From positions 62,001 to 126,000 of the forward strand of contig JABVXU010000044.1 of NCBI GenBank assembly GCA_013365365.1: a DNA stretch of 64,000 bases, read 5' to 3'. The DNA is from Cruorifilaria tuberocauda (Eukaryota > Nematoda > Chromadorea > Rhabditida > Onchocercidae). The notes under the pieces were generated by a model, which was given only the letters and a program-made list of their open reading frames with translations, did no database searches and was not told the origin of the DNA. The stretch's first letter is position 1; every line of letters begins with the position of its first letter. Below are positions 49,401-61,600 of the stretch, in pieces. A program made the position numbers and the translations under genes.

Positions 49401-52400
49401 TGCTAACTACATATATTATAATGATTATTACCATTATTAATATATAATATAAATTCGAAATCCCAAACAAATATTGATATTTCTTGAAGGAAACACAATT
49501 TTGTTTTTGACATGAAATAAGTTCTAAAGAACTTGAAATTAAACAATGAATTATTGAGCTTCTCTCAATACTTGAAGTATTACTATGTAGCTCTTAATCA
49601 TAACCTATTATCTGTTTTACTTTTTTAATATAGCAACTCCTTGTTATGAGCTAACCGCCGATGACATTGTCTTCCACAACTCTGTTGGTAGGAACATTGG
49701 CCACATTGCTGCTGACTGATAGTAACATCACGCAGATAATTATAGAAATTATTGAACGCCTGAAATCTGTCAAGTGGGTTATTTCTTGCAGAAGATTTAA
49801 TAAATATGTCACTCCACAAAAATTTTATCTGCAGGTGAGATTAATGGGATGGAAGGTTAAGCCTCCTTTCTTTGGCTTAAAAGACATATAAGTCAAAGTC
49901 ATCTTGAGATGAAAAATAGGACACAATTATGATTTAAAACTCACTTAATATTGCTTGCTTCAAATTAAGTAATACAAAATCGATAATGAAACATAGTAGT
50001 GCTTTTCTTTTCTTTTGAGCTAAATTTCCGAAAAAAGTCATTTTTTCAAGGTTTCGATTCACAGCAAATGAATATTCATTGCTTATAATCATAAATATTA
50101 ATTAAACCTCCTATTTTAAATAAAGTTAGAAATGAAGCGACAGAATAACAATAATGATATATACTTCGAGGTCATTCTTGTTCAAAATTGTAACATAATA
50201 ACAATTATTCAAATGCAATAGCTATTTGCTCAATAGGGAAGTAATAATTTCACCGATTGTGGGTTTTATTCATTACACACTACTTAATTATTAACTCAAG
50301 TCAGAAGTATATTCAATAAATTCAACAAATCAACAACTTCAATTATTCAATAATGTTTGATTGAGGTAATGTTCACTAGCTGTTTTCAGCATTTGCTCAT
50401 TCTTAATTTTTTTTATGACTAATGTTTTACTAAGATTGAGCACCGTCTAATATATTAGTCATAATCAATGAGAAGGAAAGCGAATATTCCAACCTAATCC
50501 TTATATTCCAAATTTAAGAAAATGAATTTTCATTTTGCTCTACAAGCAAAAATTTTTTACCATTGATGATATTGCGCTTAAAAATCTCATACGAATTTTA
50601 AAATTGTTCGTTCCATAATCAACGAAATCAAATTTCAGAATTTTCCCGTACTTTACTATTCGATTTCAAAAGCTTAACTCTACTATCTTTATTTTTATAT
50701 ATTTTGCTTATAAATTACAATTACAGAGATTCAATTACATTCAAAATTCAATCACACACAAAATTCAATTACAGAAAATCAGTGAGATTTGCTCTGATTT
50801 TACTAATCCTTCGAAAAATCTAATATTCTTAACATCCTTTGTAATTTTTCCAGATGGAATTTGATATTTCAGATTTCACTATCCAAATTGCTTCTGAGAT
50901 TACATTTCTTGGAGTGTTTCATTATAAATACTTTTGAAGTTTTTTTGCATTTTCAAAAATCGAAAGCGGTTGTTTAACATATCAGAACTATCAGCAGCAT
51001 TACATCATTCCTTATATTTTATCTTTTCCATTATTTGCTTAAGCACACAATTTCTAGAAATTATCGATGCATTGGAAAATGCACCAATAATCGTTTGTTG
51101 ATTTGACAATGCTGAATTCCTCATCGAGGTCATTTGCATTTCTGTTTGTGTTTTCTTGTTGCTGCCAGTAAGAAAATAAATCTTTCAACGATTTTTTCAA
51201 TGATTCAAATTATAATTCAAAGTATTATAAGAAAATTTTCTTCTAAATACGTATTTTCCACGTATTTAAAGGAAATTTTCTTATAGCAGAGGAATAGATT
51301 AAATGATAGAAGTTTGGATCTTCTTCAGTAAATAGCCCCATACCCTTGAGTAAAGAAAAAGATAAATACGGTACTATGCGCGAAGATTCCTAATGGGGAT
51401 TATGATATGATATCAGTAGAACAAACTTCTTATTAAGAGTCCGAATGATAATGGGGTTTAAACAAACCTATCTATTCTAGATATATCTATCGCTATAATA
51501 CACATTACGAGAAGGACAGTCAAGCGAAATAAACTTATTTCATCGGAATTGGTTGCTTTAAAATGATTAGTTTCATTCAAAAAAATGCTTTTCAATATTA
51601 TTTATCGCTTGATACGAATGAAATAATCTCATTGAAAAATCATCACAATTAACCTACTCTGTAAAATATTCATTCATGAATGATTTCATTCGCCATCCTA
51701 ATGTTTCCGCAAAGAATAAATTTTTTCAAACAATGATTTAAACAAATGACCTACTAAACGCATATTTCGCTGTTCTCAACAGATCATCAAAGATTAGATC
51801 CTAATCTGCGATGAATAACAAGTATGTGCAGTACGTTGTTGAACTTCAAAGTGACCTCGAAATATAGTTTAGTGCACAAAGGGAGTATGTTTCAACTAGA
51901 AATTATTTCTGGTTCTATTTTCAAATGAATAGTTGATTTTGAGAATCTTTCTCAAAATTCAATTAAAAATTTAAAGATTTGATGTAAAATCTGCAATAAC
52001 TTTCACATGAGAATCATTGCTGCTTCACAGCTATTCTTCAAATCTGTTATATTTGCTATTACAACATAGTTCAAAGTTATTTTCAAAAAAAGTGGTATTT
52101 TGGAAACAAATTTTGATGGGAGCAGAACAAACAGTTGTGTAACTATGCCTTGAACATTATTGAGATAGGCAAATTTTTATCATATCAGCTTCTGTTCTTG
52201 ATGAATCAAGTAGTTGAAAATTAAGTGTAAGTCTTATTGTGTTTCTCAATGGAAAGATATTTGTAAAAATTTATGAGCAAATATTAAAAAAATGAATTAC
52301 CAAGAAATGCTGCAATAAGTAACAGTTCTATTAGGAAGGAAGGTAGATGATGGAAGTTTTTTGATTTACTACTATACAAATTGAAACATCTTTGTTTCTA

Positions 52401-53398
52401 AAACTAAAAGAAAAAGAGTTGCGTAAATAAGATAGAACTTACCACGTTCCAGCGTTCACGTAAAAGTTTAAAAAAGATATGTTCACGGCAACCATTTTTG
52501 CCAGGTAGCAATTGATCGAAATAGGAACGTTGCCATCGCGGATTATCACCTTTTAACCAAATACATGGACCCCAAGCTGTCCATTGAGCGCAATTATTCG
52601 CTTGCATCGCATTACCAAACATTGCTGACAATTGTGCTTCTGAAACTAATCAGAGCCTAGGCAATTTTTTTTAAAGAAGTAGCTTAATTAACTTCAAACA
52701 ATTAATAATTGATAAGTTGTTCTGATTTTTTGTAGAAAGGTATTCATCTTCCTCCGACAAAACAAATTCATAAATTATTTCGAGAAAAATAGAAAAAAAG
52801 TTGCCAAAGAAGAAGATTGAAGATTAAGTTACCTTAATAATTTTCAATTAAAAAATTCGCAACGTTAAAAAGATATGCTATTTTTTCCCACACAATTCGT
52901 ATATTTAAGCGATTTTAATCCCCGATGTCTTAGGTGAAGATATAATGGGACGGGAGTCCATCTCATTATTCAATCAAATTAGTTTATGAAATTCAAAAAC
53001 TAACTAAAAGAAAAGAATGATTAGATTATGATTTCGAGTCTAATTCGATCGAATACTTGTATCGCTTACTTGTTTATTTGAAGCAAATGCTAACAAAAAT
53101 CCGCAATGTTAGCAAAAATCACTTTACGAATAAAGTTCACAGAGACAAAAATAAAGACAATTAGTACAGCTGACCAGTATAAAAGCAAAAACTAAATTCA
53201 GTCCAGTTGAACATGCGTGCCGATTATTTTCCGAAGTTATGGTTGGGACTTATTTCAAGCAGCTAATAAATTCTCGGATTAACTGCATCCATTATTAAAT
53301 AAATCTCATAAATATTAATAATTCACTTGAAACTGACCTATGCCAATTGCGGAAAAAGTGAAAACGATGAATGCAATAGAAAAAGATGGTATTGCCAT
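46432..53398 (-). CDS. secreted 16-cysteine protein with TSP1-like start, uncharacterised
   Basis: Five exons on the minus strand (53338-53398, 52443-52639, 49656-49759, 48325-48525, 46432-46573) join in phase into 234 aa. Residues 1-22 are a clear signal peptide (MAIPSFSIAFIVFTFSAIG). Residues 37-46 read CAQWTAWGPC, the opening of a thrombospondin type-1 repeat, but the CSxTCG and RxR core of a full TSP1 does not follow. Next come a linker with CREHIFFKLLRERW, a dense cluster CGQCSYQQSCGRQC, then VINPLFVAERVCVGVDQL, CKHWPNPNIKLP with an NVT glycosylation site, and a C-terminal SVCRCCCHPYQPHPTTMKC. Sixteen cysteines fit a disulphide-bonded extracellular protein. Function unknown. Donors of exons 1, 3 and 4 (GTCAGT, GTTAGC, GTTCGT) are weaker than usual, so those edges may shift. 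Introns of 1.2-2.7 kb are large for this window. It is divergent from LIN37 across 1.2 kb. Confidence 0.78.
51227..51284. ncRNA. intronic hairpin of pre-miRNA size (candidate)
   Basis: Two 25-26-base arms (51227-51252 and 51260-51284) pair over nearly their full length with only two or three mismatches around a 7-base loop ATTTTCC. It lies inside the second intron of the secreted-protein gene. Arm length is near the lower limit for a microRNA precursor, and the stem is almost entirely AT, so it may instead be a small fold-back repeat. Either strand could carry the transcript. Confidence 0.3.
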
Positions 53399-54601
53399 TC
53401 CTTCGCTGAAATATCTGCAAAATGTAAGCGAAGTAAATGATAAGGTGATAACAAAGAAAATGACACGATGAGTTGAGGAAAAAGAAATTAAGAATAAAAA
53501 ATGAACGGACACTAATTAATCTACACATTCCCTTTACTGACCAACAACCATAGTAATAGTAACAATAGTGATAAGGATTGTCAATGCGATGATAGTTGTA
53601 AGAGATATAACCGGCGGTTAAATGATGGGAAAAGAAAAGGAAGGATGAATTGATGGATGGAAAAAGGATGTGATTTCCACATCCTTCATATCCGTCCCGA
53701 TTCAGTCGTATTTCTTATCTTACTTTACATTACATGCTTTAATTACTAAATAATTAAAAAAATTGCATTTACGTGAGGATGACCCAAATATCTATCCAAT
53801 AAACGTCATCGCAGCAACATTAGATATTGAATACAGGTATAATTCCCATTAATTTCAAGCTTTTTTATTTGATTTTTTTATGAATTTGCTTGAAAAAATA
53901 AATGAAGGGTGTTACGCTCTTCTGTCCATAGCTAATTATGTTATTAATTAGCTATCGAGAAAGAACAACATACAAAGCACTTTTCCTACAAATCTTGCTT
54001 ACTTACAGATGAATCGAATGTTTTTTTTCTCCGAATGGAACTTGACGATAGGTGTAATCACCGAAGATATTAATAACTAATCAAAGTCCAATATTAAGCA
54101 ATCATTCAATAAAACAATGAACAGCAAGTATTCGTTGTTCACTTTCTTAACACTAATTTTCCTTCTGTTTTAATTTTTAGTATTTTAATTCTTCTGAAAT
54201 TTACTACTCATAGTGTTTCATATCATCGATATTATCAAATGAGCAGGAAGATCAATGAAAATGAAGGATTTCATCGATCACGAAGCGGGAAAAGAAGGCG
54301 TAGGAGAGTGGCAGGGAACGGACTGATGGAACGATTTTCATCGCGTCTCTCGGCAACAACCGCGAAATTCAAGTCAATCTTATACTGATAATTTCTCTTC
54401 TTCGTAGTTATGTCCGAGTAAACTTCTCGTGGTATTCGTAAATTTCGAGTAGTCACTCGTGGTATTCGTAAATTTCGAGTAGTCACTCGTGGCTTACGTA
54501 AACTATAATAGTAAGATGACATGTTGTTCCCTTTTATATGAATGAGTGATAGATTCGATGTTTGAATGAAGTAGTCGGCATGAAAACTTTTCAGAGACAG
54601 G
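53399..54601. promoter_or_regulatory. shared upstream region of two divergent genes
   Basis: Separates the start of the secreted-protein gene (minus) from that of LIN37 (plus). It holds a 9-bp hairpin (AAGGATGTG / CACATCCTT at 53664-53686), a 30-bp tandem repeat (54424-54512) and a TTTTCAG about 10 bases before the LIN37 ATG that could be a trans-splice acceptor. A 133-codon minus-strand frame (54271-54672) covers its right end. Confidence 0.45.
54424..54512. repeat. 30-bp tandem repeat, about three copies
   Basis: Unit contains CTCGTGGTATTCGTAAATTT. Copies 1 (54424-54453) and 2 (54454-54483) are almost identical and copy 3 (54484-54512) is diverged. It lies 90-180 bp upstream of the LIN37 start codon. 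In the minus-strand frame the repeat would encode a repeated RVTTRNLRIP. Confidence 0.9.
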
Positions 54602-56277
54602 ATGTCATCATCGGAAAAAACGGAAGATATAGTGCTTCCCGTATGTGAGCAATCGACAGATGGTGCTTCCATTGCTATAAGCGCTTCACCTTGGAAGGTA
54701 AGTGCTACAGAAAAGGTATTTCCAAATAACTGTCAACAAAAAATCAGACCTACTGTTCTTGAAATCTCTACTTTATCTCACTATAACTTCTCATTCATTT
54801 AATCTAAAATCAAGAGCAGAAGCTTTTTGCTGAACCTCATACGCTTTTTCCAACGTTTCATTTTTTTCACTATCTGACTGTTCACGGACAAAAGCTACAT
54901 ACCACTATAAAAATCCAGTGATGCTTGAGTTGTCTTTATCTTTCTTACTTCACAGAAGACTTCGGTTAGAAATGTGCCCGAATCACCAGATATGAAATTC
55001 GCTCGTACACGTTTCGGTCATCTTCTTGATGGAATACGAAGCGGCGAGATTCAAACTGGAATACAAGCTAGAAATCGAGCTAGAAGGTTAGATTTTACTT
55101 ATATCAGAAGAAATATTCTTGATTGAAGTTATGGATTTATTACGAAATATTTGATTTCAAATCCAGAATTGAAACTTGATAAATCTGAATTTAGTTATTC
55201 TGACGATTTTGTTTTATAGCCCAGAAGAGATGGAAAGGGATTTGCTTGAACGTCCAAGGAAATCATTACGACGTGAGAGCCGACGTGAGTGACTGATTGG
55301 TTTAATCATACAATATTACGTTTTTTATAACCATTATCGGTTATAGATTTTAATATAGAAATTTTTGTGTCACCTGGCAAATGTTTTGCTGAGCGTAACA
55401 GCAACCATTAATAAAATTATATGAGTCCTTCTGTTTAATCCATTGTTTAGGCAGAATAACCCTTAATTTGAACTTGTGGGATGGCTACCTGGCAAAACAG
55501 ATATATTTTTTTCATAACGAATAATATATGAAATTAGTTTTAGGAATGGTTTTCGAGCTTCGTGGTAAGCCTTTTGCACTGCGAGATAGCGGTCGTCGGG
55601 AAGGTGTGTATGCGCTGTGTCGAAATTGGATGCGGGGTAGTGATGATGATAGACCAAGAGAAAAACGAGAAATAGATCATCCAGAACCATCAGATGATTC
55701 ACTGGTAGGATCATTTGTGAATATTTTTTGGTTTATATTAATACCTCTCTTGTGACCTTTTTTGAGATCATGATTTTCTATATTCTCAGTCTCCTTTTGC
55801 TGAAAACATATTGAAAAAGAATTTTTGTGGAAGATTAAATCATGTTGTTTGAGAGTCGAAAATTTTTATGATCTTTATGAAGTTGAAGAATAGCAGAATC
55901 CTTATGTTTGGAATTTTATTGTAGAAGCAGCATGATTTTTAAACCATTAAATTGTGAAATGTTGTGAAAAGAAAATTGAAAAATATTTCGGTGTTAGATC
56001 TGAATATAAAAACAGTCTTGTTCGAATAAGTTGCAGCCATATTTAGGACTTACTCGCTACAAAAGAAATTTATGCATTGCCACGACCGCATGATCGCATT
56101 CGAATCGAACCAGCTCCTCCACCGTTATACATCAGTACGAAAATCAAAGTAGATACATCGAGCTCCAAGGAGCTCTTGGCCGCTTACCTACCGCACTGGA
56201 AAAGAATCAAGAAAAAGTCAGGTTCCTTACCTCAGAAAAAGCAAAAGATATTTTATGCAGTTTCCGAAAATTTATAA
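54602..56277 (+). CDS. lin-37-like: LIN37/LIN-37 homologue (DREAM/MuvB complex)
   Basis: Five exons (54602-54697, 54956-55086, 55220-55284, 55544-55704, 56047-56277) join in phase into 227 aa (human LIN37 is 246). The diagnostic blocks are present and in order: VFELRGKPFALRD followed by YALCRNWMRG (human LYPICRAWMRN), TKEIYALPRPHDR (human DVYKLPPP), a Pro-rich stretch PAPPPLYI, and the C-terminal LLAAYLPHWKRIKKKSG (human IYRNMQRWKRIRQRW). LIN37 is a core MuvB subunit needed by the DREAM complex to repress cell-cycle and, in worms, germline genes; that is family knowledge. The N-terminal 95 residues are not conserved and carry Ser-Pro sites. It is nuclear by inference, with basic clusters RPRKSLRRESR and KRIKKKSG. 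It is convergent with calnexin, whose stop codon lies 2.4 kb away. Confidence 0.87.
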
Positions 56278-58645
56278 ATACCTCATTTTTATAGTTTGCT
56301 AATTTACATGTTTGGTTGTTTTGAAAAAGGGATAAGAAAACTCGAATCCAGAAGTTTTTAGAATTTGAATATAGGGCAAAATTGATTTTTCAGCTGGAAG
56401 GAGTATTCTCGAATTCGAGACCGACGATATCAAAAAAGCATTAGATTGCTAAACACAGTATTCAGTATGAATCAACAAAACAGCATTATATAAATTCTTT
56501 TTCCCACAGTATTCCGAACCATACATGTATACACCTTGCAAAAGAAAGTGGCACGATAGCTGAACTTTCCTTAGTTCAGTCGAAATCTGTCTCCTTAATC
56601 GACACATTGCTAACACTTGCTGTTTTTCGATTATTTTTGTACTATTTTGTTAACATGAAAATCAATCTTCCAAATAGTTTGCAGCGAATTTGAATAACAG
56701 GAGCTATTCAAGGCATCCATTAGTATCTAGCACACTTTTAACGAAAGTGGTAAAAACGCAGATATGCAGAAAATAGGTTAAGTAATTGCGGAAGATTTTA
56801 ATATAACAGCTAAAAGAAATGGTAAAACACGTTACCTGGCATTTATCTAGCAATTTGTTATCTAAATAGATTTTAGTAGGATATTTCGAAACACATCAGT
56901 CAAAATAGAGTTAACGTTAGCCTAGGAACTACTTTAGCTGTGATGGAAAGCTAAATCAAATAAAGTTTGTTTGAGGTAACAGGCAAAAATTTATTAAAAC
57001 GTTAATGACAATTGGAACCGAAAAGAATAGTGTAATCGAAGAGTATGGGTGTTACCGGTCTGTGAAATTAAAAGCTAAAAAAAACCTGTCAACCAATTTG
57101 ACTTCTATTAGACTACAAGCAAAAGCAAGGAATTTCTGCTCATGACGCTGGCAATGGCCTTTTCAAGAACATCAATCATACAAGACTAGATACTGCTTAA
57201 AATCAGACCAAAGTTTCAGAAATATGAATTATCAAAAATATTTTATTGATCGGGGGTGATAGACTAAAAACATTGAGGGAAATGCGTATTCTACTTTTTG
57301 GCATGAATTCGTAAAAAAGTGGATTAGTAAAATCATGTTCGTGATAAAGCCAAAGCCTCACAAAATTCGGGAGTCGCAGATTACGGTAAATTAATCCTTA
57401 TCACAGGAAAATAAATAAAAAATAACAGCCGTAAAAATGTAATAAAGCCCTTAAGCCAAATAGTTTTTTTTTTCAAATCTGAAGTTTTAAACGCCATATA
57501 AACAAAATTCAAATCCGGAACTCATGATCAAGTGAAGAGATAATTCTATTTTCCACTAATATGTTTTTAACAATTACTTATTTGGCAGTAAAATGATCTG
57601 CAAAACAAATGATGAACAAATCAAAACACCATAGCCTCAATAATGACGGAGGCAGGATCATCCAACAGAGAATATAAGAATTCATGAAGCAGAAAACTTT
57701 CGCCTGCCTCCGAGTTTTCGGATTGATCCTTCCGTTATTTGTTTAACGGAAATTAAGAATTGGTATTTCGAAATTAGTGAGTTCATAGCTGTTCCAGAAA
57801 AGTAGCTAGAATACATTAAATTTAATTTTTTTTCCCAAGTATACGAAAATTATTTGAATAAAGGGTCGATTACCAGTTTCAAGGTGACAGTTAATTTACG
57901 ACGCTTAAAATTCCAGAGAACTGAGAAGAAGCATATTTATGATTCCAGCATACACCGTACGCATATTTCGTTTGTGAAAAAATGCGGTGTTTAGAAACTA
58001 GGCAAATATCTCAAAATCCTAAGAAAGAACTGTTTTACTGTAACAATTAGTTCTGAGAAACAAATGATTGATACCACAAGTTTCAAAAAAAACTTATAGG
58101 TAGATATCGCAACAAGGGTATCGTGCATTTTTAGAAAAGTGACTTTGAAAAAAGTTGGGTTTAAAACAGCTAACAAAGAAGAGATGAATGCTACAAACAA
58201 AAGAAGTGACGTTAATACTTTCACTTTCTGCTTGTTTACAGATAGTTGCAAATTTGAAACAGAACTAATGATATTTTCATTTTCTAATCCTGTTTCCTTT
58301 GACGCACACGCCTCACTTTCGGCGAATTGTGATCCTCATTTCGCATTTCCTCACCAGATGATGATTCCTGCAGTGTTCATTCATCTTTAATCGTAAAATT
58401 TCTTAATTACCCTATACAGATTAAATGTATGCAGATACTAACTCTAATTGATGACATCTTTGATGAAACTTGATCCAATCTACATAAACACAAAGAAAAT
58501 TCTTCATGGCATGAAATCCTATAAATTGAAGAGCAAGGTGCTTGGCATTATTAAACGATTACTTAGTTCACTAACATGTTGAAGAAAAAAATATGCTCAA
58601 GAATTCTCCAATTATGTGCGAATTATAAAAGAACAATAAAAACGA
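56278..58645. other. 2.4-kb spacer between convergent LIN37 and calnexin genes
   Basis: Less uniformly AT-rich than the other spacers. Stop-interrupted coding-like reading occurs at about 57060-57410 on the plus strand (for example WHEFVKKWISKIM), which could be a decayed mobile element; no transposase motif was recognisable. A fold-back element at 57638-57741 is listed separately. The rest must contain both 3' UTRs. Confidence 0.4.
57638..57741. repeat. fold-back element (imperfect terminal inverted repeats)
   Basis: The left arm at 57638-57664 (containing GACGGAGGCAGGATCATCC) matches the reverse complement of 57720-57741 (GGATTGATCCTTCCGTTATT) with small gaps. Inside it, CGGAGGCAGG (57648) also pairs with CCTGCCTCCG (57702). 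The whole 100-bp unit can fold back on itself, as small non-autonomous transposons do. Confidence 0.5.
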
Positions 58646-61600
58646 TCAGTCTACCTTTTTCATGTGAGAACGACTGGGTGATCGAGAGGAGGTCCGTTTC
58701 TTTTCTTTTGCATTATCATCATGTGCTTCAGGTTCTTGAGAACTGCGCTCTACAGATTCGTCGTCGTCACCAACAAGATCCGGCACTTCATCGTCAGGAT
58801 GTGCCTTCAAATGTAAAGCATAACTCTACTGAAAATACAATTCTTCTCAACAAAATTTGAAACATGTACTTAAATAATCTTTAATACCTAAAGAGCCTAC
58901 TTCATCAGTTTTTTTATAATCCTGCGCGACTGGCCGACTTTTACGTCCGAAGCAAATAACAGCTATGATGATTATTGGTATAAGAATGGAGAGTACATAA
59001 ATGACCCATAACCACGGCCTTTCCTCGGTTGCTGATACGAGTTTACTAAATATTCCTTGATCAGAAGACGATGCACTTTCGTAAGCTGCTTCCTATAAGA
59101 CGAATGATCTATAATCAAAAGTTATACAATATCTAAATTTAGAAATAAATAGTTTACAAAGATACAAAAAATATTCCATAAGAATGCTGAAATACTTGAG
59201 CAAGTTTAACTGCGAAGGTTTGCTTCGCAAAATTGGAAGCCGCGTTTTCATCATCTCCAACATAAATGTTATCAAAGATTATATTTGCACTCATCGTCCA
59301 GAGTTCAATTCCAAACGCTGTAACAGGTTGTAGCTGAGAGTATGGATGTGGTTCGAAATAGTTCGGATTCTCGATTTGTTTTGGCTTCCATTTCCCTTTA
59401 TAATTGGGATTTGAAATACGTGGAGGCTTCCACTTTCCCTGAAAAATAAAAGATGATTTTCGTTTTAATTTTAGATAGAGTAAACTTTTGCAATCCGCTA
59501 TCTCAACATTATAAAAATTTCAAACAAAGCATCTTTATAACCTAACTATATTTTAGGTATTACTTCATTACACATTTTGAAATCACATCTCGATTTGAAC
59601 TGTCGTAAATTCACTCAGATGATATTAGATATATGACCAAATATATTTATGAAATAAATTTATCAATTTAATTATGAAAACAACCTAAAGACCGAATTCA
59701 AAAACGCTTTTAACAAAATAAAGAGCTGACAATAGAGCAAGTTCTGGTAAGTGAAAAATCATCTTCGAAACTTACTTTGTGATTTGGATTATCGATCATT
59801 GGTTTTGTCCACTTGCCGCAACCGCTCCGACCTTTACATTTTGGGTTATCAATTTTCGGTGCCTCCCACTCGCCATCCATGCTGTCATCCCAGTCAGATG
59901 GCTTGACTGCCTCCGGATCCGGAATTAATGCTTCTTCTTCTTCAAGCCAATCATCCGGTATTACAGCATTCGGATCTTCAATTTTCCGAGGAGCATTTTC
60001 GTCCCTTAAGTAACGATAACAACGAAAAAATGAATTCAACAAGTTTGCTGTAAAAGGAAAACATCAATTAGAAAGTTCTTGCAATTTTCAAATCTTGTTT
60101 GAGTTTTATTGACGCTAAATCAATTAAATGTTTATGATGATGCTAGTAGCATTATATGGATTTGCTATTCCAAAAGTTTTGCAAAAATCGGGTTAGAACC
60201 TATTGAGCAAAAATAGTTCCAGATTTATTCCGAATTTGATCTCATATTAACCTCGCAACCCGTCACAAGCAACTGAATGCGTCTTTATCCTTCATTAACC
60301 AATGTAATTTCATAAAAATTCACCAGTCATCAGGTTTTTTAGCATTTGGATCATCGATTTTTTCTCGTTCATCCCAAGTGTCAGGTTTTTTATCAGTTGG
60401 ATCATCGATTACAGTTGGAGGAGTAATCGATGGCTCGAGATCCTAAAAATATAAAAATGCTGCGAAAAACCCCATTTTTCAAACTTTCAAGATTTTACCT
60501 TTGGAGGAATATTTAAATAGTCTGTAAGATGCAAGCTTAAAGAGATTATAAACGCTTAAAGAAATTTTATAAATATAAAATTAAACAAAACTTACGGTGA
60601 TTAAATTACCAGACATGATTTTACTTTCATCAATCAAGACAGTAAATGTTTCATCTGGACGAACAATCAGAGTGTAAAGGTGGGTTTTATGATCGTCAAA
60701 ATATGTTGAAACTGATTTAGATGGTTGTTTCGCATGGTGTTCCTAAAAAATATGCTCAAAAAAATATTCTTTAAAAAGTGCATGTTCCCAATAGTCATCA
60801 ATTTCTATGAAACCAAGGTCAAAATTCATAGTCATACTGACTAGACGGCCACTTCTTTCTTTTTTGAGCTTATCAGGATATACTCGGAAAATCAAAAATA
60901 AGAAAATATTACCAAAGATAATTCTAGCTACTCTTATTTTAATCCATAGAAAAATTAGACAGAATTATTTTATAACAAGCACTATGAGTCCTTTCCAAAA
61001 TGCTTGTATTTAGTCACATTTATAATGCAGCCGAGCTATTCTTCAGGAACTGCGCTAAATATATTTATAATTTAGTGCTCCTATTCGCCATTTCGCTGTC
61101 ACTTGTGGTTATTAAGTCCCCATATTTTTGCTTAAGAATAATAGCTAATGACAAAAGAATAGTAGCTTTGAACTAACGGAGATAGTGCCGTTTTTGGGAT
61201 TTCTAAAGCGAACAATGAATAATATACTGGATTTGGCACCACATTTATCAGGTCCAAACAATATTGTATATGGTGTTTTATCTGTAAATTCTTCTAGCAT
61301 ATCTATTCCTTCTGTTAATAATTTCACGTAACCACCACCACACTCTTGTCCCTCTTCGTATTTCACTTCGTACCTGAAAGCGAAATATATACATTTATAT
61401 TATAAATCCACTCAGACAAGCAGTATGCTCGGTTGAGAAATTAAATCATTAAACTGAGGTTAAAAAAATTCATATTGTTAGCTAACTATCTTCTATGATT
61501 TAAAAAACTCTCTGGACATTTTCAGTATATAACATAATGAAATTTGAATTGTAAATGAATAATTTTTAGTTGCTAACATAAATTCAACACAAAAAAGCGC

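Noticed and set aside
58139..58390. 83-codon ORF (+) and its antisense partner
   Set aside because: Lies beyond the calnexin stop, with no splice context or family, and both strands are equally open.
59813..60013. 66-codon plus-strand Ser-rich ORF
   Set aside because: Antisense shadow of the calnexin P-domain exon.
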